The notes under the pieces: generated by a model
What the model was told of the DNA's origin: nothing
Seen by the model: only the letters and a program-made list of their open reading frames with translations
Databases searched by the model: none
Translations under genes and position numbers: made by a program
NCBI RefSeq assembly: GCF_932526225.1
Contig: NC_064036.1
Location: 10,301,519-10,361,518 of the forward strand
Length of the DNA stretch: 60,000 bases
Direction: 5' to 3'
Source: Nematostella vectensis
Lineage: Eukaryota; Cnidaria; Anthozoa; Actiniaria; Edwardsiidae
In this document: piece after piece, positions 39,101 to 50,300 of the stretch
Layout: each line of letters starts with the position of its first letter
Numbering within the stretch: position 1 is the first letter of the stretch

Positions 39101-42100
39101 ACGGGGGGAAGAGGATGATCATGTACGGGGGGGGAGGATGATTGTGTATGGGGGGAAGAGGATGATGATGTACGGGGGGGGAGGATGATCGTGTACGGGG
39201 GGAGGATGATCATGTACGGGGGGGAGGATGATTGTGTACGGGGGGGAGGATGATCATGTACGGGGGGGAGGATGATTGTGTATGGGGGGAAGAGGATGAT
39301 GATGTACGGGGGGGGAGGATGATCATGTACGGGGGGAGGAGGATGATAATGTACCTGGGGGGGAGGATGATTGTGTACGGGGGGAGGATGATTGTGTACG
39401 GGGGGAGGATGATTGTGTACGGGGGGGGAGGATGATTGTGTATGGGGGGAAAAGGATGATGATGTACGGGGGGGGGAGGATGATTGTGTACAGGGGGGGA
39501 GGATGATCCTGTACGGGGCTGGGAGGATGATTGTGTACGGGGGGGGGATGATTGTGTACGGGGGGAAGAGGATGATCATGTACGGGGGGGGAGGATGATT
39601 ATGTATGGGGGGAAGAGGATGATGATGTACGGGGGGGGAGGATGATCGTGTACGGGGGGAGGATGATCATGTACGGGGGGGAGGATGATTGTGTACGGGG
39701 GGGAGGATGATCATGTACGGGGGGGAGGATGATTGTGTATGGGGGGAAGAGGATGATGATGTACGGGGGGGGGAGGATGATCGTGTACGGGGGGAGGGTG
39801 ATCGTGTACGGGGGGAGGATGATTGTGTACGGGGGGGAGGATGATCATGTACGGGGGGGAGGATGATCGTGTACGGGGGGGGGAAGGATGATTGTGTATG
39901 GGGGGGAGGATGATTGTGTACGTGGGGGGGAGGATGATCGTGTACGTGGGGGGGAGGATGATCATGTACGTGGGGGGGAGGATGATCATGTACGGGGGGG
40001 GAGGATGATTGTGTATGGGGGGGAGGATGATCATGTACGTGGGGGGGAGGATGATCGTGTACGTGGGGAGAGGATGATCATGTACGTGGGGGGGAGGATG
40101 ATCGTGTACGGGGGGGGGGAGGATGATCCTGTACGGGGCTGGGACGATGATTGTGTACGGGGGGGATGATTGTGTACAGGGGGGAGGATGATTGTGTACG
40201 GGGGGAAGAGGATGATCATGTACGGGGGGGGAGGATGATTGTGTATGGGGGGAAGAGGATGATGATGTACGGGGGGAGGATGCTTGTGTACGGGGGGAAA
40301 GGATGATTGTGTACGGGGGGAGGATGATCATGTACCGGGGAGAGGATGATCGTGTACGGGGGGGGGGAAAGGATGATTGTGTATGGGGGGGAGGATGATT
40401 GTGTATGGGGGGGAGGATGATTGAGTACGGGGGGAGGATGATTGTGTATGGGGGGGGAGGATGATTGTGTATGGGGGGAGGATGATCGTGTACGGGGGGA
40501 GGATGATCATGTACATGGGGGAGGATGATCATGTACGGGGGAGAGGATGATCGTGTTCGGGGGGAGGATGATTGTGTACGGGGGGGGGAGGATGGTCATG
40601 TACGGGGGGGGAGGATGATTGTGTATGGGGGAGAAGATGATCATGTACGAGGGAGAGGATGATCGTGTACGGGGGGGAGGATGATTGTGTACGGGGGGGG
40701 GAGGATGGTCATGTACGGGGGGGAGGATGATTGTGTACGGGGGGGAGGATGATCGTGTACGGGGGAGAGGATGGTTGTGTACGGGGGGGAGGATGATCGT
40801 GTACGGGGGAGAGGATGATTGTGTACGGGGGAGAGGATGATTTTATACAAGGGGAGGATGATTGTGTTCGGGGGGGGAGGATGATCGTGTTCGGGGGGGA
40901 GGATGATCGTGTACGGGGGGGAGGATGATAGTGTACGGGGAAGAGGATGATCGTGTTCGGGGGGGAGGATGATCGTGTACGGGGGAGAGGATGATTGTGT
41001 ACGGGGGGGAAGGATGATTGTGTACGGGGGGGGGGGGAAGATGATCATGTACCGGGGAGAGGATGATCGTGTACGGGTAGGGGAGGATGATCGTGTACGG
41101 GGGGGAGGAGGATGATCATGTACGGGGGGGAGGATGATTGTGTACGGGGGAGAGGATGATCGTGTACGGGGAGAGGATGATCGTGTACGGGGGAGAGGAT
41201 GATCGTGTACGGGGGGGAGAGGATGATCGTGTACGGGGGGGGAGGAGGATGATCGTGTACGGGGGGGAGGATGATCGTGTACGGGGGGGAGGAGGATGAT
41301 CGTGTACGGGGGGGAAGATGATCGTGTACGGGGGGAGGATGATCGTGTACGGGGGAGAGGCTGATCGTGTACGGGGGGAGGATGATCATGTACGGGGGGG
41401 AGGATGATTGTGTACGGGGGGAGGATGATTGTGTACGGGGGGGAAGGATGATTGTGTACGGGGGAGAGGATGATCGTGTACGGGGGGGAGGATGATCGTG
41501 TACGGGGGGGAGGAGGATGATCGTGTACGGGGGGGAAGATGATCGTGTACGGGGGGAGGATGATCGTGTACGGGGGAGAGGCTGATCGTGTACGGGGGGA
41601 GGATGATCATGTACGGGGGGAGGATGATCATGTACGGGGGGGATGATTGTGTACGGGGGAGAGGATGATCGTGTACGGGGGGGAAGATGATCGTGTACGG
41701 GGGGGAGGATGATTTTGTACAAGGGGAGGATGATTGTGTACGGGGGAGAGGATGATCGTGTACGGGGGGGAAGATGATCGTGTACGGGGGGGAGGATGAT
41801 TTTGTACAAGGGGAGGATGATTGTGTACGGGGGGAGGATGATTGTGTACGGGGGGGAGGATGATCATGTACGGGGGGGGAGGATGATTGTGTACGGGGGG
41901 GAAGGATGATTGTGTACGGGGGGAGGATGATTGTGTACGGGGGGGGGGAGGATGATTGTGTACTGGGGGGGAGGATGATTGTGTACGGGGGGGGAGGATG
42001 ATTGTGTACGGGGGGAGGATGATTGTGTACGGGGGGGAGGATGATCATGTACGGGGGGGGAGGATGATCATGTACGGGGGGAGGATGATTGTGTACGGGG

Positions 42101-42462
42101 GGAGGATGATTGTGTACGGGGGGGAGGATGATTGTGTACGGGGGGGAGGATGATCATGTACGGGGGGGAGGATGATCATGTACGGGGAAAAGGATGATTG
42201 TGTACGGGGGGAAGGATGATTGTGTACGGGGGAGAGGATGATCGTGTACGGGGGAGAGGATTATCGTGTACGGGGGAGAGGATGATCGTGTACGGGGGGG
42301 GGGATGATTGTGTACGGGGGGGGAGGATGATCGTGTACGGGGGAGAGGATGATTGTGTACTGGGGGAGGATGATAGTGTACGGGGAAGAGGATGATCGTG
42401 TACGGGGGGGAAGATGATCGTGTATGGGGGGAGGATGATTTTGTACAAGGGGAGGATGATTG
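33157..42462 (+). repeat. Minisatellite B (~22-bp unit, G-rich)
   Basis: About 9.3 kb of tandem units: GGATGATTGTGTAC or GGATGATCATGTAC or GGATGATCGTGTAC followed by a run of 5-12 G and GA; over 400 units. Unit length varies mainly through the G run. Rare variants (TTTTGTACAAGGGG, GTACCGGGGAGAGG, CTGATCGTG, GGGCTGGGA, GATGATGATGTAC) act as markers showing larger internal duplications. The antisense ORFs (Pro/His/Ser/Arg/Thr-rich) are the repeat read in shifting frames. The array ends at an N gap, so its true length is unknown. Confidence 0.97.
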
Positions 42463-42662
42463 NNNNNNNNNNNNNNNNNNNNNNNNNNNNNNNNNNNNNN
42501 NNNNNNNNNNNNNNNNNNNNNNNNNNNNNNNNNNNNNNNNNNNNNNNNNNNNNNNNNNNNNNNNNNNNNNNNNNNNNNNNNNNNNNNNNNNNNNNNNNNN
42601 NNNNNNNNNNNNNNNNNNNNNNNNNNNNNNNNNNNNNNNNNNNNNNNNNNNNNNNNNNNNNN
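42463..42662. other. Assembly gap, exactly 200 N
   Basis: A placeholder gap at the right end of minisatellite B; true size unknown. Confidence 0.98.
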
Positions 42663-43751
42663 TACGGAGCAAGCCATATAACACTGCATGTGAATACCCC
42701 CCACTTTTGGCTTCTGCCACAATTTAACTTAATAAAATGATAATATTGCTTATTGAAGATGCATATTTTTATTTTTTATTTTTTAGTTAGAAATGAACAA
42801 ACTTGCTAGCTGTTTGCAGTAGTGATATTCTTATGTATGTATTTTATAAATATTTCACAGTTATAAAAAAAGGAATTTGAAAATAACATTTGTGTAATTA
42901 GTGTCTACCCTGAAAAAAAAGCTGTCTACTGCAACTTTGGTTGAAATAATAATTCTAAAAAATATTTAAAAGTACTAGAATTTCATTATAGTTTGAGTCA
43001 AAGTTGACCTCTTGGTCAACACCAGGATAAAGTAATTTCATAGCCTGCATTCCTTCACCTCACACACCAAGCCTACATGCACATTGCTACATGATTTTTA
43101 ATATTCAAAAACATGTTTGAGAGTGGGCTAGTAATCTCAGTGCTTGATTTGTATCAAATATATGAGCAAATAAGCATAGAATGCAACTAATCAAACAGAA
43201 AGGGGGCCTCTCCATAAAAGTAGACAGGGAGGATCCTCCTATATTTTTGTCAATAAAATTCTCCAAGCTCCTCCCCTTTAGGGGTGTTAAGATTCTGCAA
43301 TCCCAAAGGGATGAATGTATGAAATACATGAGAATACTATAAAAGGACAATAAACATATGTTCTAAATTCTGGTGTCTAAGATTGTTATAGAATTCATGA
43401 AAACTGAAAATGTCTGTTTTTGTGCTATCTCTTAGAGTTAGAAATAATTTGATCACACCCAAAGTGTTATCTCTTGGCAGTTAAATTTGCTGTTAAAACT
43501 GCTAGGGTTGATTATGAGATTGATTTTGCTGATGATCAACTCCATCTATTTTATGTGAGTTCCCCACCCAGCTTGTGTGATAAAAAGAAATGATAATATA
43601 GAAAAAACACAATTTTGCAGTGGAAAATCTGAGGATTTTAAAAAGCCAGGGCAAAGTACAGCCTGGAGGTGATCATGGTGTACACAGCCTTATCACCCAT
43701 TATGGAAACTGGTAAGTATCAGATAAAAACTTGAATTACCAATGTTTTTTT
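42663..43751. other. 3' flank of NUDT8-like gene
   Basis: AT-rich sequence between the gap and the Nudix stop codon. Possible minus-strand AATAAA signals lie at about 42758-42782. A weak plus-strand exon-like interval is listed separately. Confidence 0.5.
43621..43711 (+). other. Exon-like interval, origin unknown
   Basis: A 91-nt stretch between an AG preceded by AATTTTGC and a consensus donor GTAAGT. One frame is open (…ENLRILKSQGKVQPGG…). An upstream interval at about 43490-43555 is also AG...GTGAGT-bounded, but their phases do not join into an open frame. I do not recognise the peptide. It may be a chance pair of splice sites. Confidence 0.2.
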
Positions 43752-46700
43752 TTAATGAAATCTAGAGACCATTTGGTAGTGTCCTGTAAGAAGAGCATCA
43801 AGAGTTCTATCCAACATGATAGCAGTTAGTCCCCAGACCTTGTAACGTCCACTAAGAAACACAGGCATTATCAGTCCAGTTTTCCACTTAGTGTATCTAC
43901 GATTCCTAACAGCCTCACTCAATGGGATGGTGAATACATCTGACACCTAAAAAGATTAACAGAAATCATCCATCCACTCCATAAATAAAGTTAATATAAT
44001 TAAAATTTGCTTTGGGAATTTGCAATTTTGCTGCTAGGAAGAGAAAAAACGTAGATTCTGAGATGCTATGATTATCAGTTGCAAATCCAGAAGTGCAAAG
44101 AAAGCGGAGCTGAAATGAGTTTCAAGAAAGGGGGTCAGATTCATTATTCTTTCATGGATGGAAGCCAAATATCTGAAAATGGGGAAAATGGGGCCTCTCA
44201 ACCAACACCTTGATTCGCAGATCCTGAGATTTTGGAAATTTCAAAGGAGGTCATTTGCCAGTCCTCTTATAATCTCTGGAATTGTTTCTTTGGGGGTTGG
44301 GGTGCTAAAATTAATATGATAAAATATATATTTAAAAAGGGATTGTGGATATTTTTGGCTGAGCCGTTTTGCATTATAAATCTATTCAAGCCTCTTCATG
44401 TTTATTTCACAAAATCATCACCTAATGATGATTAAATTGAGGGAGTTCTCACCTCATAATGGTTAAACAGTAGTGTATACTCACCTCATGATGGTTAAAT
44501 GGTAGTGTATACTCACCTCATGATGGTTAAATTGAGGGAGTTCTCACCTCATGATGGTTAAATTGAGGGAGTTCTCACCTCATAATGGTTAAACAGTAGT
44601 GTATACTCACCTCATGATGGTTAAATGGTAGTGTATACTCACCTCATGATGGTTAAATTGAGGGAGTTCTCACCTCATGATGGTTAAATTGAGGGAGTTC
44701 TCACCTCATAATGGTTAAACAGTAGTGTATACTCATCTCATGATGGTTAAATGGTAGTGTATACTCACCTCATGATGGTTAAATTGAGGGAGTTCTCACC
44801 TCATGATGGTTAAATTGAGGGAGTTCTCACCTCATAATGGTTAAACAGTAGTGTATACTCACCTCATGATGGTTAAATGGTAGTGTATACTCACCTCATG
44901 ATGGTTAAATTGAGGGAGTTCTCACCTAATGATGGTTAAATTGAGGGAGTTCTCACCTCATAATGGTTAAACAGTAGTGTATACTCACCTCATGATGGTT
45001 AAATGGTAGTGTTTACTCACCTCATGATGGTTAAATTGAGGGAGTTCTCACCTGATAATGGTTAAACAGTAGTGTATACTCACCTCATGATGGTTAAATG
45101 GTAGTGTATACTCACCTCATGATGGTTAAATTGAGGGAGTTCTCACCTCATGATGGTTAAATTGAGGGAGTTCTCACCTCATAATGGTTAAACAGTAGTG
45201 TATACTCACCTCATGATGGTTAAACAGTAGTGTATACTCACCTCATGATGGTTAAATGGTAGTGAATCCTCACCTCATGATGGTTAAATGGTAGTGAATC
45301 CTCACCTCATGATGGTTAAATGGTAGTGAATCCTCACCTCATGATGTGTAAATGGTATTGAATCCTCTCTTCATGATGGTTAAATGGTAGTGAATCCTCA
45401 CCTCATGATGGTTAAATGGTAGTGAATCCTCACCTCATGATGGTTAAATGGTAGTGAATCCTCACCTCATGATGGTTAAAATGTAGTGAATCCTCACCTC
45501 ATGATGGTTAAAATGTAGTGAATCCTCACCTCATGATGGTTAAATGGTAGTGAGTCCACATCAACTTCTCCAATATAACCTACTACTGCCGTGATTGCAT
45601 ATTTATCTACCTGCAACAATAGACTGAATGTCAATGCATTCCAAATATTAATTTACAAGTACAAATGAAGTAATCTTTACCCTATCTGAAATAGGAGTTA
45701 AGGAGGCCCAGATATCAATTTGTTTTTCATCTATTCCAAGCTCTTCAGAAGTTTCTCTCATAGCAGTCACCACTAAACTGACATCACAATCATCTTTCTT
45801 TCCTCCTGGAAAACTGGAAAATGTTTGACAAAATTGATATTTTTTAGGATGGTTTAGCCAATCATAGAGTCCGCCTCTCATCCCTAGAACCTCAAATCCA
45901 GGCTCAGCTTAATATTGTATATCAGAGGAGTTGTTTGCTACACTTTAGTAAACCTACAATGGCATTTCTAGGCTGTTTTTAGCTTTAAGCCGAGCACACA
46001 AATTTTGCCAATCTATGGTCATTCCAATGAGTATTTAAATTTATACAAAGACACTCGTAAATTAAACGCTCTGTTTGATCAAAGAACCATTTGTTATTAG
46101 AGGACACATGCAGGCTCAGTGTCAGCATGCATGCACGCTCCCCAAAACTAGATTGAAATGTAAGAAACAATCTAATTGTTGTATAAAACAAATAGATCTC
46201 ATTTTTTTGTTCTTCTGTTCTCTAATAGATCCAAAGAAGACGTCATAGCATGTCATGAACTCCCTCAACTTGGACTGCATCTCATTGCGTAATTTTTTTG
46301 TTCATGACATGCTGTGACATCATCTGTGCATCTATTAGAGGACAGACACAAGCAAAATGAGATCTATTTGTTAAATATATTTTTAACCCGTCCTTTAAAA
46401 AGTGGCTAGCTTGCTTAAAGGCAGGTATGTGCCAGATCTTGGAGCTCTGATGTAAATACATAAGAAGTGGAAGATGCTATACTCATCTCTTCATTTTTCT
46501 TTGATTTAATTGTACCCTGTGTTTCGATTTTGGAGCTTTTACCTTACTTGACCACTATGAGAAGCAAGGCGACTTGATCTAAGAGTGAACAGGACAGATG
46601 GCTTGTTATCTACCATGCAAAATGGCACAAGTACGCCAGCTTGCAATTTGCAACGTTCTATCAGTTTCTTATTTGGTTTCATTTTCTGTAGATGTTTAAT

Positions 46701-47000
46701 TGTCCTTTCTTTATTTTCCTCCTTCAAAGCATTTTCTATTATCTCATCTGGTACAGCACTCTGTATTTTTAGATGCCTCAAGACAGAACTGACATTTCTT
46801 ATATGCAATCTATGTGAATTGCACTTTGTGTTATCGTATTTGAGAAACAGTCTTTCTTTGAATAGCTGCTGCCTTTTTGTCCAGTGGGAAAACTTTTCTG
46901 CTCCATTTCTTGTAGGAAGTATCACTGATTTAAGTGAAAGAGATGATTCATTGTATTTTCTCAGATTTCTGGTAAGCTTGACAAGGCAATAATTCAACAT
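43752..47000 (-). CDS. NUDT8/NUDT7-like CoA diphosphatase (Nudix hydrolase)
   Basis: Four exons (46543-47000, 45681-45813, 45530-45610, 43752-43946) join in phase to give 288 residues. The family hydrolyses CoA and acyl-CoA to 3',5'-ADP and phosphopantetheine. The UPF0035/NuCoA signature is clear: LFTLRSSRLASHSGQV before junction 1, SFPGG after it, then the Nudix box with AMRETSEELG (170-179; metal-binding Glu residues in REtsEE). VVGYIGEVDVDSLPFNHHE joins VSDVFTIPL across junction 3, and VWGLTA lies near the C-terminus. The N-terminal ~90 residues are extra; the first 20 are basic with no acidic residue before Glu18, suggesting a mitochondrial presequence as in NUDT8. Introns 1 and 3 hold a MITE and a splice-site-containing minisatellite. 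It is divergent from RPL4. Confidence 0.92.
44411..45556 (-). repeat. Minisatellite derived from exon 3 end plus 5' splice site
   Basis: About 36 tandem units of 31-32 nt. On the gene strand each unit is GTGAG plus a few variable bases, then CACTACCATTTAACC and ATCATGAG. The exon-proximal end is real coding sequence: 45530-45556 encodes the conserved DSLPFNHHE tail of exon 3, and 45525-45529 is its donor GTGAG. Units next to the exon keep GTGAGGATTC; distal ones read GTGAGTATAC or GTGAGAACTCCCTC. Distal units form a ~126-nt higher-order repeat (ATAATGG variant at about 44455, 44581, 44707, 44833, 44959, then about 45053 and 45180). Confidence 0.93.
46187..46372. mobile_element. MITE in intron 1 of NUDT8-like gene
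   Basis: 186 bp with two long inverted arms, 46187-46260 and 46300-46372. The ends are AACAAATAGATCTCATTTT and its inverted copy; inner parts share CTCTAATAGAT and GCATGTCATGAAC. The centre is about 40 nt. It has no ORF and could form a near-full-length hairpin in the intron transcript. Confidence 0.88.
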
Positions 47001-47369
47001 TCTGTTAAAAAATGTAGGACGGACATGTCAGAAACAGTGATTGTCAACGTACACAAATAAAAAGACATTACTTGCGATAGTTCAAATTGAACGAGGATGA
47101 TAACAATTACTTACATACAGGGCTGTAATGAATTTTACAATATGTAGAATATCAAATACACGAGAATAAATATATAAAAGCTAGATCCAAGAGAAAATGT
47201 AAAACTGTTACCTCAACAATGTTCATTTCTTGATTTGCTTATGTCAGCGGTAGACACTGATGTCGGACTCCCTGTGGCCCCTTGTTTCAGGCGCATTTCC
47301 CGAACCCCCCTATAGGCCAGGCACACGTGTGACTAGTTCTCTTTCGCCGGCCATCTTGAACCAACGAAA
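47001..47369. promoter_or_regulatory. Shared divergent promoter interval, NUDT8-like / RPL4
   Basis: 369 bp separate the two start codons, which face away from each other. On the RPL4 side a pyrimidine tract (TTCTCTTTC) about 30 nt before the ATG is a good candidate for a 5' TOP-type start site, as expected for ribosomal protein genes. No TATA box is evident. Bidirectional use is inferred from geometry. Confidence 0.6.
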
Positions 47370-50300
47370 ATGGTACGTGTAGACTCTACTAAATTGCAAA
47401 ATATTCCTTCCATAAAGTGCCAAGTTAGGTCCATATTACCCGTGTATGAAATAGAGAAAGCTCTTTTTCTGGTGATTTAGACTTGATTGCTAAAAGCTAC
47501 TTGTAAGTCTTCCATTTAGGGTTTTTTTCAAATGATGTGTGCTTCGAATATTTCACAAGACTTGAGAAAGAGACAAAAAAGTCGAATATTTCAAACCTAT
47601 CCTAGTTCTAGTAAATCATCCTAGGCCTCCAGCGTCACCCTTGTTTATTAGTTATCTTGTTTGAAGGCTTATTTTCTATTGAACGTGCTATGTTGAGTCA
47701 GAAAATGAGACTTGATTGAGGGGAACAAAAAGAAAAGGAAGAACAAAGTGTCCTAGACATGAAGTATTTGTTATTAGTTTATTACAATCGCCAGTAAAAA
47801 AAATTCGAATCGTGTCGTCGATGTACTGTACTACAATATCCTTGTTTTGATGACTATCAAAGACAAATGCGTTCTAAAACTCACAGATTGATTTGCCATA
47901 TCTTTCTCCCTAGATTACAGCCTTTCCATCTAATTACTTACCAATCTGAATGTTGTTGGATTTCAGGCAGCGCGCCCTGTCATCACAGTATTTAACGAGA
48001 ATGGGGAGAGTGCAGGACAAACCACCCTGCCCGCCGTCTTCAAGGCACCCATCAGACCTGATTTAGTGAACTTTGTTCACTCCAACATTGCCAAGAACAA
48101 GCGCCAGCCTTATGCCGTCAACAAACTGGCAGGTCACCAGACTTCTGCCGAGTCCTGGGGTACTGGACGTGCTGTTGCTAGGATCCCCCGTGTCCGAGGT
48201 GGTGGAACCCATCGCTCCGGCCAGGGTGCCTTTGGTAACATGTGCCGGGGTGGACGCATGTTTGCGCCCACTAAAACCTGGCGCAAGTGGCATACTAAGG
48301 TCAATGTTCAGCAGCGCAGGTTTGCTGTGTGCTCTGCTCTAGCCGCCTCTGCTCTACCTGCTCTCATCATGGCCCGTGGTCACCGTATTGAGAAGATTGC
48401 TGAGGTTCCTCTGGTGATTTCTGATGCCATTGAGTCTGTTACCAAGACCAGCGCAGCTGTCAAGCTGTTGAAGGCTGTCAATGCCTATGAAGATGTGGAA
48501 AAGTGCATTGACTCCAAGAAGATTCGTGCTGGCAAGGTATGGGTAGTTTTTCAAGATAATTTCCATGATTTTACTTAGTTTTAGTTTGTAGCTGAGGATA
48601 TACACCTATTTAAAAAATGCCAAACAGCAATTGGTAAATGTTATTTCTATGATTGAAAGTAGCCATGAGTCTCTTTAAATTTCTACCAAATGCTGAAGAA
48701 TATATATAAATCACACAACTATGCATTTATTATCATCAGTGTATGGCTGTAGCATTGCTTGAATTGTTTGCACCTTTATTCATATGAATATTTACCGTAA
48801 TTATTTAAATAATTGTCCCAAAACTATTGCTGCAAGCTACAAGCGAATACAAAATGCAAACTTTTCTCAAGATACTTTCGATACAAATTTATTATCTATT
48901 AACTTTTTAGGGTAAAATGCGCAACCGCAGAACTGTCATGCGCAAGGGTCCTCTTATCATCTACAACAATGACCAAGGCCTCCGCCAAGCTTTCCGCAAC
49001 CTCCCTGGAGTTGAACTGCAACATGTTGACCGACTCAACCTCCTTAAGCTCTGTCCTGGAGGTCACCTTGGCAGGTAAAGATCAGGCCATAGCACTATGG
49101 AAACACTGGGGTACATGCCCTGTTAGTTCAGTGATTATTTCTATAAGATAATAGCATGGGGAGGAACACTGGGGGTACATGCCCTGTTAGTTCAGTGATT
49201 ATTACTATAAGATAGTAGCATGGGGAGGAACACTGGGGGTACGTGCCCTGTTAGTTAAGTGATTATTACTATAAGATAGTAGCTTGGGGAGGAACACTGG
49301 GGGTACATGCCCTGTTAGTTAAGTGATTATTACTATAAGATAGTAGCATGGGGAGGAACACTGGGGGTACATGCCCTGTTAGTTCAGTGATTATTACTAT
49401 AAGATAGTAGCATGGGGAGGAACACTGGGGGTACATGCCCTGTTAGTTCAGTGATTATTACTATAAGATAGTAGCATGGGGAGGAACACTGGGGTACATG
49501 CCCTGTTAGTTCAGTGATTATTACTATAAGATAAAAGCATGGGGAGGAACACTGTGGTACATGCCCTGTTAGTTCAGTGATTATTACTTTAAGATAGTAG
49601 CATGGGGAGGAACACTTAGGGTACATGCCCTGTTAGTTCAGTGATTATTACTATAAGATAGTAGCATGGGGAGGAACACTGGGGTACATGCCCTGTTAGT
49701 TCAGTGATTATTACTATAAGATAGTAGCATGGGGAGGAACACTGGGGTACATGCCCTGTTAGTTCAGTGATTATTACTATAAGATAAAAGCATGGGGAGG
49801 AACACTGGGGTACATGCCCTGTTAGTTCAGTGATTATTACTTTAAGATAGTAGCATGGGGAGGAACACTTGGGGTACATGCCCTGTTAGTTCAGTGATTA
49901 TTACTATAAGATAGTAGCATGGGGAGGAACACTTCGGGTACATGCCCTGTTAGTTCAGTGATTATTTATATAGATGCTTTATAGCTGATCTTGAAGGTTG
50001 TCCACATAAAAAGATATTTCTAATGAATTTTATTGTTTTATGGACACCATAATCTCGTGTTTTTTTTATTGGGTTAGAATCTTTAAACTGCTATGAAACA
50101 GTTGATTTGGATTCTTCAAACTACTTTGGTGCAGTGAGTTTCAATACTTGATATATTATATGTCCCAAATCCTCACTGATAATGCCAGAGTCCAGTGTTT
50201 GTTGTTAGAGGTATAGGCCTATTCTTTGAAACAATTATTTGGCCTTTAAATTATTGCTTGATAGTCACTTAATCAATTAGATGAAGTGCTTCTGTGTTCC

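Noticed and set aside
33121-42460. Dozens of long overlapping ORFs on both strands, up to 334 codons, rich in Pro/His/Ser or Gly/Asp/Val
   Set aside because: They are the ~22-bp repeat read in three cycling frames (YTIILPP, VHNHPPP, RTQSSSP). The changing G-run length shifts the frame constantly, and there is no start or splice context.
46585-46992. Plus-strand 135-codon ORF
   Set aside because: Antisense shadow of NUDT8-like exon 1, which carries the conserved Nudix lead-in motif.
49384-49879. Repetitive minus-strand ORFs in RPL4 intron 3
   Set aside because: Antisense reading of the intronic minisatellite; not a gene.
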